A DNA stretch of 64,000 nt from contig CP002916.1 in assembly GCA_000350305.1 (NCBI GenBank), positions 1,054,001 to 1,118,000 of the forward strand, read 5' to 3'. This stretch comes from Thermoplasmatales archaeon BRNA1. Its GTDB lineage: Archaea; Thermoplasmatota; Thermoplasmata; Methanomassiliicoccales; Methanomethylophilaceae. The position numbers and the translations under genes are program-made. Of the stretch, positions 17,116 to 25,420 are shown piece by piece. The stretch's first letter is position 1. Every line of letters starts with the position of its first letter. The notes under the pieces are model-generated. The model searched no databases, had not been told where the DNA came from, and worked only from the letters and a program-made list of their open reading frames with translations.

Positions 17116-18069
17116 TCAGAGACTGCAGAGCTTCAGCAGCTTGTTCCAGCGCTTGTCGACGTCCGCCTGGATCTCCTCAACGATGTTGGACCAGCGCTCG
17201 TCCTTGAGGTGCTTGAAGCGGCCCTGGGCATCGATCCAGTCGGTGATCGGCTTCTTCTCGACCTTTCCGTCGGCGATCCTCTGGGACTCGGAGGAGAGCG
17301 CGTACTCTCCGTCGACGACCTCGAAGAGGGGCCAGACGCAGGTCTCGACCGCCAGCTTGGAGATGCTGATGGTATCCTTGGAGTCGAACCTCCATCCGCG
17401 GGGGCAGGGGGACAGTGCGTTGATGAAGGACGGGCCTCCGCACTCGAACGCCTTCCTCGCCTTGCCGACCAGGTCCTTCCAGTTGTGGGGGGCGACCTGC
17501 GCGACATAGGGGATGTTGTGGGCGACCATGATCGCGGTGACATCCTTGGATGCCTCCTTCTTACCGTAGGCGACCGCGCCGTTCCAGGAGGTGGTGGTGC
17601 TGGCTCCCTTGGCGGTCGCGGACGAGCTCTGGATACCGGTGTTCATGTACGCCTCGTTGTTGAGGCAGACGAACAGCATGTCGTGTCCCCTCTCCATAGC
17701 ACCGGAGAGAGCCTGGAGTCCGATGTCGTAGGTGGCACCGTCTCCGGCGAAGTTCACGAACTTGATGTCCTTGTCGATCTTGCCCTGCCTCTTGAGGGAC
17801 CTGTATGCGGTCTCGACCCCGGCGCATCCCGCCGCTCCGTTTCCGAAGGCGGTGTGGATCATGGGGACGTTCCAGGAAGTGTAGGGGAAGATGGTGGTGG
17901 AGACCTCGAAGCAACCGGTGGAGCAGGACACGATGACGTCCTTGTCGGTTCCCATGAGGATCTGCCTTGCGATGATTCCCTCGGCGCATCCTGCGCACAG
18001 CCTGTGTCCGCTGGCGAGCCTGTCGGGAATGTCCTTGTTGAGTTCCTTGAGTGTAAGAGGTGCGCTCAT
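17116..18069 (-). CDS. porB: Pyruvate:ferredoxin oxidoreductase, beta subunit
   Basis: The protein has 317 aa. It carries the thiamine diphosphate signature GDGATYDIGLQALSGAMERG followed by NNEAYMNTG (near residue 110), and cysteines CAGCAEG near the start plus a later C that ligate the proximal 4Fe-4S cluster in this family. With PorA, PorD and PorC it interconverts pyruvate + CoA and acetyl-CoA + CO2 with ferredoxin, supplying acetyl-CoA or pyruvate for biosynthesis in methanogens. It is last in the order porC-porD-porA-porB; its start overlaps the porA stop by four bases. A terminator follows. Confidence 0.96.
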   Translation of the reverse strand: MSAPLTLKELNKDIPDRLASGHRLCAGCAEGIIARQILMGTDKDVIVSCSTGCFEVSTTIFPYTSWNVPMIHTAFGNGAAGCAGVETAYRSLKRQGKIDKDIKFVNFAGDGATYDIGLQALSGAMERGHDMLFVCLNNEAYMNTGIQSSSATAKGASTTTSWNGAVAYGKKEASKDVTAIMVAHNIPYVAQVAPHNWKDLVGKARKAFECGGPSFINALSPCPRGWRFDSKDTISISKLAVETCVWPLFEVVDGEYALSSESQRIADGKVEKKPITDWIDAQGRFKHLKDERWSNIVEEIQADVDKRWNKLLKLCSL

Positions 18070-19241
18070 TCCTTCACCCCCAGATAGTTGATGGTGTTTG
18101 CCTTGCCCGCCTCGACGGTCTTGTACACGGACATGAAGTCGGACACCATGGTGTCGGCTCCTCCGAGTCCGTAGATGAAGTTGTACATCTCGGGCATCTT
18201 GCCGTTGACGGCGATGGATGCACAGACCTCGGGGAACATGGGGCCGTAGGCTCCGATGCTGAGGTGCCTGTCCATGACGATGACGGCCTTCTTTCCCTTG
18301 CAGAGGGCGGCGATCTCGTCGGCGGGCCAGGGGCGGTAGACCCTGGGCATGGCGACTCCGACCTTCATTCCCTCGTCGCGGAGGTTGTCGACGGCCTGCT
18401 TCATGGTTCCGAAGCTGGATCCGAGGACGATGGCGATGTAGTCCGCGTCGTCACAGCGGTACTCCTCGACCATGTGGTACTCCCTTCCGGAGATCTTGGC
18501 GAACTCGGCGAATACCTCCCTTGCGACGTCGAGCGCCTTGTTCATGGCGACGACCATCTGGTACTTGTGGGGGAAGTAGAACAGCGGACCGTCCATCAGG
18601 TTGTGGGTGACGGGGTGGTCGGTGTCGAGCAGGGGGTACAGCGGCTTGAACTCGCCGACGAAGTCCCTGACATGCTGGGTGTCGAGGGGGGTCATCCTCT
18701 CGATGGCATGGGTCAGGATGAATCCGTCTAGGTTGACAAGGATGGGCAGCTGGACCTCGTGGTGCTCTGCGATCCTGGGGCCGATGATGCTCATGTCATA
18801 GGCCTCCTGGACGTTCTCCGCGAAGATGGAGAGCCATCCGGTGTCCCTTGCGGACATGACGTCCCCGTGGTCGTTGTTGATGTTGATGGGTCCGGAGACG
18901 GTCCTGTTGGCGACGGCCATCATGACCGGGACGCGCATGGCGGCGGTGATGGGGAGCATCTCCCACATGTAGGCGAGACCCTGGGACGCGGTTGCGGTGA
19001 AGGTCCTTGCCCCTGCGGAGCTGGAGGTGGAGCAGAGGGTGAGCGCGGAGTGCTCGGACTCCACGTCGATGAACTCGGTGTCCACCTCTCCGTTGGCGAC
19101 GTACTTGGAGAAGTCCTCGACGATGATGGTCTGAGGGGTGATGGGGTAAGCTGCGACGACGTCGGGGTTGATCTGCTTCCATGCGAGGGCGACCGCTCCG
19201 TCTCCGTTGATTGCGATGTCGGTTCCGACCTTGCTGCTCAT
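18066..19241 (-). CDS. porA: Pyruvate:ferredoxin oxidoreductase, alpha subunit
   Basis: The protein has 391 aa from ATG 19241 (MSSKVGTDIAINGDGAVALA). The pyrimidine-binding domain begins with AYPITPQTIIVEDFS, the PITPQT signature of 2-oxoacid:ferredoxin oxidoreductases. Further landmarks are ASQGLAYMWEMLPI and VANRTVSGPININNDHGDVM, the latter typical of pyruvate-specific enzymes. In-frame codons upstream of 19241 belong to porD sequence in another frame. The ATG overlaps the porD stop by four bases. The alpha chain binds TPP jointly with PorB in the cytoplasmic heterotetramer. Confidence 0.96.
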   Translation of the reverse strand: MSSKVGTDIAINGDGAVALAWKQINPDVVAAYPITPQTIIVEDFSKYVANGEVDTEFIDVESEHSALTLCSTSSSAGARTFTATASQGLAYMWEMLPITAAMRVPVMMAVANRTVSGPININNDHGDVMSARDTGWLSIFAENVQEAYDMSIIGPRIAEHHEVQLPILVNLDGFILTHAIERMTPLDTQHVRDFVGEFKPLYPLLDTDHPVTHNLMDGPLFYFPHKYQMVVAMNKALDVAREVFAEFAKISGREYHMVEEYRCDDADYIAIVLGSSFGTMKQAVDNLRDEGMKVGVAMPRVYRPWPADEIAALCKGKKAVIVMDRHLSIGAYGPMFPEVCASIAVNGKMPEMYNFIYGLGGADTMVSDFMSVYKTVEAGKANTINYLGVKE

Positions 19242-19522
19242 GCGATGTCCTCCTTCATGGTGATGGCATCCTTGGGGCAGACCTGGGAGCAGATCCCGCA
19301 TCCCTTGCAGTGGGTGGTCTTGACGTCGACGAGTCCGTCCTCGTCGACGACGATGCAGTTGTCGGGGCAGTCAATCCAGCAGCTGAGGCAGCTGATGCAG
19401 ATCGATTTGTCGATGACCGGGACCTGGGATCTCCAGTCACCGGTGCGGAACTTCTCGGAGTTTCCGGGCTCGATGACCCTGCTTCCGATAATCATTTCCT
19501 TGTAATCGGCTAGGTTGACCAT
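19238..19522 (-). CDS. porD: Pyruvate:ferredoxin oxidoreductase, delta (ferredoxin-like) subunit
   Basis: The protein has 94 aa and two classical 4Fe-4S motifs, CISCLSCWIDCP (residue ~42) and CKGCGICSQVCP (residue ~72). It starts MVNLADYKEMIIGSRVIEPG, the usual PorD leader region. It relays electrons from PorB to external ferredoxin. It lies between porC (one base after the porC stop) and porA (four-base overlap). Confidence 0.96.
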   Translation of the reverse strand: MVNLADYKEMIIGSRVIEPGNSEKFRTGDWRSQVPVIDKSICISCLSCWIDCPDNCIVVDEDGLVDVKTTHCKGCGICSQVCPKDAITMKEDIA

Positions 19523-19523
19523 T

Positions 19524-20081
19524 TCACTCGACCTCGTCGTATGCCCTCTTGAGGGCGGTAAGGTTCTTCACGATGAGCTTGTCGGAGAGCTTCCCGGTGA
19601 ACTTATCGGTGATGTGATCCTCCATCTCGCTGTAGGAGATGATGGGGCGGATCTTGATGAGCGCTCCGAGCATTGAGGTGTTGACAAGGGGCTTTCCGAT
19701 CTCCTCGAGGGCGATCTTGGATGCCTTGACGGCATGGCACTCGGCGGTGGTGCCGATGGCCTTCTGAAGCTCTGCGGAGGTGCCCTCGTAGTTTGCGAGG
19801 ATGAACCCTCCTTTCTTCAGACCCTTTGCGACATCGACCTTTCCGATGAGGGTGGGGTCGATGACGATGACGATGTCAGGCTCGTAGACCTGGGTGTGGA
19901 CCCTGACAGGGGTGTCGGAGATACGGGCGAACGCCCTGATAGGAGCACCCATCCTCTCGGGTCCGAACTCGGGGAATGCCTTTACATACTTTCCAGAATA
20001 AATGGCGGATTCGGCAAGGATCTCGTTAGCGGTAACGACTCCCTGACCTCCTCTTCCGTGCCAACAGATTTCTGTATCCAT
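19524..20081 (-). CDS. porC: Pyruvate:ferredoxin oxidoreductase, gamma subunit
   Basis: The protein has 185 aa from ATG 20081, beginning MDTEICWHGRGGQGVVTANE. The WHGRGGQG loop and FPEFGPERMGAPIRAFAR are the gamma-family signatures. A longer start 30 bases upstream adds residues foreign to the family. A TATA-like GTTTAAATG (~20111-20119) lies about 30 bases upstream, so the message is nearly leaderless. It is the first gene of the por operon and is transcribed divergently from the PEP synthase gene, with a shared control region between them. Confidence 0.95.
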   Translation of the reverse strand: MDTEICWHGRGGQGVVTANEILAESAIYSGKYVKAFPEFGPERMGAPIRAFARISDTPVRVHTQVYEPDIVIVIDPTLIGKVDVAKGLKKGGFILANYEGTSAELQKAIGTTAECHAVKASKIALEEIGKPLVNTSMLGALIKIRPIISYSEMEDHITDKFTGKLSDKLIVKNLTALKRAYDEVE

Positions 20082-20487
20082 GGGAACCGTACGAACATCG
20101 GCACATAGCATTTAAACTCTTGTATGGATTTTTTACGAATATCGTAGAGCATTTACCGTATTCATGAAAAAATCATCCGAAATTCTGCATTTTCCATTTT
20201 TTCAATATGCAAATTTTTGCGATTTTCGTAAAAAGTTAAGGCAGTCTTAAATATTATTGTAGAAAACTTATCAAAAAAACAGGGTACTGGATGTCCCCCG
20301 ATGTGCGGGGAATGCCCATGTTCTGCACGGTTTCGTACAATCCACGAAATTTATGCAACATATGTTGCTTTGCTTATATACAACCCTTTATTTTTCGGCA
20401 TATCTCCTAATATACTCCATGCAAATTCGAGAGCATAAACCCCACGGGCTAGACCCGAAAAACGCCTTCAAAAGGAAGTCGGTTCAT
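20082..20487. promoter_or_regulatory. Divergent por/ppsA control region with several inverted repeats
   Basis: This 406-base AT-rich region has no gene. From left to right it holds the porC TATA (~20111-20119, minus strand); TACGA-ATA-TCGTA (20134-20146); a distant inverted pair TTTTTACGAA (20130-20139) and TTCGTAAAAA (20225-20234); a TATA-like CTTAAATATTATT near 20246; a GC hairpin CCCCG-ATGTG-CGGGG (20296-20310); TTTCGT-N7-ACGAAA (20331-20349); the 14-bp palindrome GCAACATATGTTGC (20355-20368); and a TATA element CTTATATAC (~20372-20380) for ppsA. AAGGAAGT lies 5' of the ppsA ATG, so the ppsA mRNA has a leader of about 80 bases. Repeated ACGAA/TTCGT elements suggest shared control of both genes. 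Confidence 0.6.
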
Positions 20488-22830
20488 ATGGACGAGACCA
20501 CCACTACAAAGAGAATCATCGATGTTAACGAACTGCGTGTCACCGACGTGCCCATCGTCGGAGGTAAAGGTGCGAACCTCGGAGAGCTCACCTCTTCCGG
20601 ATTCCCCGTCCCCCACGCCTTCGTGCTGACCACCGTCTCCTACGACGAGTTCGTCAACGCCAACAAGCTCATGCCCAAGATCATGAAGGAAATCAAGGGC
20701 ATCGACCCCAACTCCGACGATTCCCTCGTCGCGGCCTCCGAGAAAATCAGGGCCATCTTCGACAAGTCCAAGATCCCCGCCGCCCTCAAGAAGGACATCG
20801 AGGACAACTACAAGATCCTCTGCGGCAGCAGCAAGCAGAAGACCTTCGTCGCCGTCAGGTCATCCGCGACCGCCGAGGACCTCCCCGACGCATCCTTCGC
20901 AGGACAGCAGGAGACCTACCTCAACGTCGCCTCCCTCACCGAGCTCTACGAGAAGATCATCATGTGCTGGTCCTCCCTCTTCACCGCCCGCGCAATCTCC
21001 TACAGGGAGAAGCAGGGCTACTCCCACGAGGAGGTCAAGCTCGCGGTCGTCGTCCAGAGGATGGTCAACTCCGAGTTCTCCGGGATCATGTTCACCGTCA
21101 ACCCCAACAACGGGGCCAAGAACATCATCGTCGAGGGCGGATACGGCCTCGGCGAGGCCATCGTCGGCGGCGAGATCACCCCCGACACCTACACCATCGA
21201 CAAGGTCAAGATGGACATCACCGACCGCAGGTTCTCCACCCAGAAGTGGAAGTACGCCCGCGGCCCCAAGGGAGGGCTCGTGAAGGTCGACATCCCCGAG
21301 GACCTGCAGAAGGCCCAGAAGATCGACGACGCCCACGTCCGCGAGATCGCCGAGATCGGGAGGCAGGTCGAGATCCACTACGAGAAGCCCATGGACATGG
21401 AGTGGTGCATCGAGGAAGGGAACGTCTACCTCGTCCAGGCCCGCCCCATCACCACGCTCAACAAGATCAAGGAGGCCAACACCTCCGAGGGACCCATCGA
21501 CGGAGGGGACGTCGTCCTCACCGGTCTCGGAGCATCCCCCGGAATGGCATCCGGACGCGTATGCATCTACGACGAGGGCATGTCCCTCGATGTCATCAAG
21601 GACGGCGACGTCCTCGTCACCAAGATGACCATGCCCGACATGGTCCCCGCGATGTCCAGGTCCGTCGCCATCGTCACCGACGAGGGAGGTATGACCTGTC
21701 ACGCCGCAATCATCTCCAGGGAGCTCGGAACCCCCTGCGTCGTCGGAACCGGCGAGGCCACCTCCGCCCTGAAGAACGGCGACATCGTCACCGTCGACGG
21801 ATCCACCGGAACCGTCTACCGCGGAGAGATCAAGGGCAAGGCCGCAGAGCAGGCGGCACCTGCCGCAGCCACCGCCGTCTTCGCCGAGCAGGTCCCGATC
21901 ACCGGCACCAAGGTCATGGTCAACATGAGCATGCCTAACAAGGCCGAGGAGATCGCCCAGCTCCCCTGCGACGGCGTCGGACTCCTCAGGTCCGAGTTCC
22001 TGTTCACCAACTACATCGGGGAGCACCCCTGCGCCGTCATCGCCGACGGACGCTCCCAGGAGCTCATCGACAAGCTCGCCGACGGAGTCGGCAAGGTCGC
22101 CAGGGCATTCTACCCCCGCCCGGTCACCCTCAGGACCAGCGACTTCAAGACCAACGAGTACCGCGACATGAAGGGCGGAGCAAACTACGAGCCCAACGAG
22201 GACAACCCCATGATCGGATGGAGGGGATGCTCCAGGTACGTCTCCGAGAACTACCGCGAGGCGTTCATGTGCGAGCTCAAGGCCATCAAGAAGGTCAGGG
22301 ACGAGATGGGAATGAAGAACGTCAACATCATGCTGCCGTTCGTCAGGACCATCGACGAGGTCAAGGAGATCACCGCCATGATGGAGTCCGTCGGACTCAA
22401 GCGCGGACTCGACCTCAAGCTCTACTTCATGGCGGAGGTCCCGGTCAACATCTTCATGGCCGAGGAGTTCTGCAAGTACTGCGACTGGTTCTCCATCGGA
22501 TCCAACGACCTGACCCAGCTCACCATGGGCTGCGACAGGGACTCCGACATCCTCGGAAAGATGGGCTACTTCGACGAGAGGAACCCCGGCGTCAAGGCCG
22601 CCATCAAGCACCTCATCAAGGTCGCCCACAAGTACGGCAACCACGTCAGCATCTGCGGACAGGCACCCTCCGTCTACCCCGACTTCTGCGAGTTCCTCGT
22701 GGAGACCGGAATAGACTGCATCAGCCTGAACCCCGACACCTTCGTCAAGACCAAGAAGATCATCGCTTCCGCGGAGCAGAGGGTCCTCCTCAACGCCGCC
22801 CGCAGGAACGCGGGATGCTGCGACGACTGA
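20488..22830 (+). CDS. ppsA: Phosphoenolpyruvate synthase
   Basis: The protein has 780 aa, normal for PpsA. The N-terminal ATP-grasp domain begins VPIVGGKGANLGELTSSGFP. The swivelling phosphohistidine domain has GGMTCHAAIISRELGTPCVV (catalytic His near residue 413). The C-terminal TIM barrel has GSNDLTQLTMGCDRDS and CGQAPS. It converts pyruvate + ATP + water to PEP + AMP + phosphate, directing pyruvate made by Por into gluconeogenesis. ATG 20488 gives the normal N-terminus; in-frame codons upstream cross the promoter. A terminator follows. Confidence 0.96.
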   Translation: MDETTTTKRIIDVNELRVTDVPIVGGKGANLGELTSSGFPVPHAFVLTTVSYDEFVNANKLMPKIMKEIKGIDPNSDDSLVAASEKIRAIFDKSKIPAALKKDIEDNYKILCGSSKQKTFVAVRSSATAEDLPDASFAGQQETYLNVASLTELYEKIIMCWSSLFTARAISYREKQGYSHEEVKLAVVVQRMVNSEFSGIMFTVNPNNGAKNIIVEGGYGLGEAIVGGEITPDTYTIDKVKMDITDRRFSTQKWKYARGPKGGLVKVDIPEDLQKAQKIDDAHVREIAEIGRQVEIHYEKPMDMEWCIEEGNVYLVQARPITTLNKIKEANTSEGPIDGGDVVLTGLGASPGMASGRVCIYDEGMSLDVIKDGDVLVTKMTMPDMVPAMSRSVAIVTDEGGMTCHAAIISRELGTPCVVGTGEATSALKNGDIVTVDGSTGTVYRGEIKGKAAEQAAPAAATAVFAEQVPITGTKVMVNMSMPNKAEEIAQLPCDGVGLLRSEFLFTNYIGEHPCAVIADGRSQELIDKLADGVGKVARAFYPRPVTLRTSDFKTNEYRDMKGGANYEPNEDNPMIGWRGCSRYVSENYREAFMCELKAIKKVRDEMGMKNVNIMLPFVRTIDEVKEITAMMESVGLKRGLDLKLYFMAEVPVNIFMAEEFCKYCDWFSIGSNDLTQLTMGCDRDSDILGKMGYFDERNPGVKAAIKHLIKVAHKYGNHVSICGQAPSVYPDFCEFLVETGIDCISLNPDTFVKTKKIIASAEQRVLLNAARRNAGCCDD

Positions 22831-22839
22831 AACTAACTT

Positions 22840-22868
22840 ACCCGGCAGCGATGCCGGGTTTCTTTTTT
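22840..22868 (+). terminator. Terminator after ppsA
   Basis: ACCCGGCA-GCGA-TGCCGGGT followed by TTCTTTTTT; a strong intrinsic-type terminator nine bases after the stop. Confidence 0.85.
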
Positions 22869-22938
22869 GCATCACCTGCCTTTCACTCGTGTCTGAAAAA
22901 CGCCAAGAGCATTTACACTGTATAAATAACAGACAATT

Positions 22939-23372
22939 GTGACACTCGGGAAGAGCCCCAAACGGCATCTTGCCGATCCTTCGCTGTCGATGACGGCCAT
23001 AGGGATGACTCCTGAAACCGCCATGAAGGATCTGAATGCCTTCGGGTTCATGTTCGAAGCCTTGTGCGAACGCGACCTCCTTGTGTATGCCGAAGCAACG
23101 AAGGCAGACTCTTCCATTACCGCGACTCATACGGAAACGAGATAGATGCCATTGTGGAGCTGCCCGACGGAAGATGGGGAGCGTTCGAAATCAAACTCGG
23201 CACCGACAAGATTGATGATGCCGCAAACAACCTAATCGGAATCTCGAAAATGTTCGAGGATCGCGGCGGTAGAGTCCCCACATTCCTCTGCACCATATGT
23301 GGCGTGTGCAAGGGAGCATTCAGACGCGACGACGGTGTCTATGTTGTCCTGATAACCTCCCTCCGCGAGTGA
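22939..23372 (+). pseudogene. Remnant of a DUF4143-type AAA ATPase gene (truncated, frameshifted)
   Basis: Only the C-terminal third of an archaeal/bacterial AAA ATPase with a DUF4143 nuclease-like domain remains. Frame one gives SPKRHLADPSLSMTAIG and FGFMFEALCERDLLVYAEA. The sequence then continues one frame over as EGRLFHYRDSYGNEIDAIVE and GRWGAFEIKLGTDKIDDAAN, ending VYVVLITSLRE with a TGA. The switch lies near 23098 and is explained by loss of one base. The ATP-binding half is absent and terminator/promoter sequence sits in its place. Such genes are common, variable elements in gut archaea. A second, shorter fossil of the same family lies near 44.5 kb. Confidence 0.8.
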
Positions 23373-23374
23373 CA

Positions 23375-24307
23375 TCACTTGCCGGAATCGGATCTGGGAG
23401 TGCTGGATTTCTTCGTCTGGCTCCTCTTCATGCTGTTCGGGTTGATGACATTCGGGACACCCGGTCCGGGCTTGTTCTCTATCCTGTCCATGAGCATCCT
23501 GTTGATGTTGTTCCCGATCTCGTTGGGCATCAGCATGGTGGTGATCTCCATGAACGGGTGCTTGGAACCCTCGATGATCTTCACATCGTCGAGGGATTTC
23601 AGACCCCATCTCTTGGCGGTGGTCTCGAGCCCCAGGGGGACGTCGAGGTCGTTGGGCTCCAGGACGATGCAGTTGAAGGTCTTCAGGCCCAGCCGCTTCG
23701 CCGCCATGATGCGGTGGTGGCCGTCCACAACCAGGTACCCGTTGTGCCTCTTGATGACGATGAGCGGCTCGTTCAGACCCCTCTTCAGCTCGTACTGCCT
23801 CCCGATGAGCTCGTCCATGTAGACCTCCTTCTGCGTGGGGATCATCTGGTCGATGGGAATCTCGTGGTTGTGCACCCTGATGGTTATGTGGTTCTGCTCC
23901 TCCATGAACTTCTTGACGCTCATGACCTTGCCTGGACGGGATTTCTCAATCTGGGACCTTACGATGTCGATGTTGCTGATGATGCCGACGATCCTCTTCT
24001 CGTCGTCCACGACAGGGAGGTTCCTCAGCCCGTATCTGAAAAGCACGCGGGTGGCGTCGTCGATGCTCATCGACGGGATGACGCACAGGGTGCCGCGGGA
24101 CATCTTGGAACGGAGCTTGGCCTTGGGCTCGTCCATGTAACGGAGGAGCTCCTTCGCGGTGACGTACCCGAGGAGATAGCCGTTCTCCACCACGGGATAT
24201 CCGTGGAAATTGGAGTCTATAAGTTTCTCCTTGACCTCTTCGATGGTCATATCCGGCGTAACGTATTCGACGTCGCGGACCATGTAGTCGCCGACTGTGG
24301 TTGCCAT
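23375..24307 (-). CDS. CBS-domain pair fused to ParB/Srx-like domain
   Basis: The protein has 310 aa from ATG 24307 (MATTVGDYMVRDVEYVTPDM). Two CBS motifs (residues ~5-60 and ~70-125, containing GYPVVENGYLLGYVTAKELL and LRNLPVVDDEKRIVGIIS) form a Bateman module that in known proteins binds adenosyl nucleotides. A ParB/sulfiredoxin-like domain follows with LIVIKRHNGYLVVDGHHRIM and AAKRLG (residues ~185-225), the GDGHHR-type motif of this fold, and a basic C-terminus. The combination suggests a nucleotide-sensing kinase- or nuclease-like protein; DNA partitioning is not implied. A TATA-like ATTATACA about 25 bases upstream supports a leaderless start and argues against the longer open frame. 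Confidence 0.85.
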   Translation of the reverse strand: MATTVGDYMVRDVEYVTPDMTIEEVKEKLIDSNFHGYPVVENGYLLGYVTAKELLRYMDEPKAKLRSKMSRGTLCVIPSMSIDDATRVLFRYGLRNLPVVDDEKRIVGIISNIDIVRSQIEKSRPGKVMSVKKFMEEQNHITIRVHNHEIPIDQMIPTQKEVYMDELIGRQYELKRGLNEPLIVIKRHNGYLVVDGHHRIMAAKRLGLKTFNCIVLEPNDLDVPLGLETTAKRWGLKSLDDVKIIEGSKHPFMEITTMLMPNEIGNNINRMLMDRIENKPGPGVPNVINPNSMKRSQTKKSSTPRSDSGK

Positions 24308-24362
24308 ACACCCAACGTATCGTGTTCGATGTATAATTGGTTGTGCCGAACATCTCCGAGGA

Positions 24363-25355
24363 TCAGGCCCAGGCGCTCTTCCTCTGGCGGATGAGGATCC
24401 ATATGAACAGCGGACCGCCGACCATCGCACTGATGACTCCGACGGGAAGTCCGCTGGAACCGGAAACCTTGGCGACGGTGTCTGCAAGGAGGATGAAAGC
24501 CGCACCGAAAGCCGCCGAAGCGGGGAGGAAATACCTGTTATTGGATCCGACGAATATCCTCGCGATATGAGGGCCGACGAGTCCGATGAAACCGATGGTC
24601 CCTGTGAAACTGACCACGGAAGCGGTCATGAACGACAGTATGATCAGCGTAGCAATACGGATCCTGTTGGCGTCCTCGCCCAAGGTGAGTGCGGACTTGT
24701 CCCCCGCATACATGACGTTGAGCTTGTTGACGAAGAAATACAGGGAAACGCCCAGCACCACGGTCGCCGAGACCATAACGGGGAGGACGTCCCAGGATAC
24801 CCTGTTGAGGGAACCCACCCTCCACGAGTATGCGTCCGCCAGGGACTCGGAGGGGGCCGTGACCATGAGCACCTGCGAGATCGAACTGAACAGGAACATG
24901 ACGGCTATTCCTGTGAGAATCATCGCGGCAGGAGTCATCTTCTTGAACTTCGATATGACCACGATGACTGCGGTCGGAATCAGAGAGAACACGAACGCAT
25001 TTGCCATGGTCACCAAAGGGCCGCTGATGAATGGGAGGATGGAGAATCCGCTTATGATGCTCAGACATGCTCCCAGGAACGCGCCTGACGATATTCCCAT
25101 CGTGTAGGGTTCCGCCAGGGGGTTTTTGAAATCGTTCTGCATGACCGCTCCGGCCAGGGCCAGCGCCGCGCCGGTCACTATCGCTCCGATCGCGCGAGGA
25201 GTACGGATATCCCAGATGTAGTAGTCGTCTCTCTCATTCACAGGATTTCCGAGAATATGATTGAAGAATGTTGAAATCGAATCCGACAGCGAGATATCAT
25301 ACACTCCGAACCCGAGGGTGAGTATGAACGATGCCACTACAAGAGCAGTGAACAT
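24363..25355 (-). CDS. FecCD-type ABC importer permease (system A, second permease)
   Basis: At least 330 aa, with eight or more hydrophobic segments and family landmarks IRTPRAIGAIVTGAALALAG, NPLAEPYTMGISSGAFLGA and GTIGFIGLVGPHIARIFVG. The family imports siderophores, haem or corrinoids with a binding protein and ATPase. ATG 25355 is the first standard start, but family-like sequence continues upstream in frame (EFAREYRRSNSKKVLFIL, parallel to EYHRQIARRIMLL of its neighbour). The true start may therefore be CTG at 25424, overlapping the upstream stop as CTGA. It is the last gene of a binding protein-permease-permease operon that lacks an ATPase. Confidence 0.88.
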   Translation of the reverse strand: MFTALVVASFILTLGFGVYDISLSDSISTFFNHILGNPVNERDDYYIWDIRTPRAIGAIVTGAALALAGAVMQNDFKNPLAEPYTMGISSGAFLGACLSIISGFSILPFISGPLVTMANAFVFSLIPTAVIVVISKFKKMTPAAMILTGIAVMFLFSSISQVLMVTAPSESLADAYSWRVGSLNRVSWDVLPVMVSATVVLGVSLYFFVNKLNVMYAGDKSALTLGEDANRIRIATLIILSFMTASVVSFTGTIGFIGLVGPHIARIFVGSNNRYFLPASAAFGAAFILLADTVAKVSGSSGLPVGVISAMVGGPLFIWILIRQRKSAWA

Positions 25356-25420
25356 CAGAATGAACAGGACCTTCTTCGAATTCGATCTCCTGTATTCCCT
25401 GGCGAATTCGGACGACGTGC

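Noticed and set aside
20860-23130. Minus-strand open frame of 756 codons opposite ppsA
   Set aside because: It is the antisense shadow of the PEP synthase gene, with repetitive VGDGDD-like composition and no recognisable fold.
22939-23145. Intact 68-aa gene at the start of the DUF4143 remnant
   Set aside because: Its last 14 residues are out of frame relative to the family, which resumes one frame over; this is a frameshifted pseudogene, not a separate protein.
23375-24307. Chromosome-partition ParB near an origin
   Set aside because: The ParB-like fold is fused to CBS domains and lacks a helix-turn-helix; no parS-like sites, ParA gene or origin repeats are nearby.
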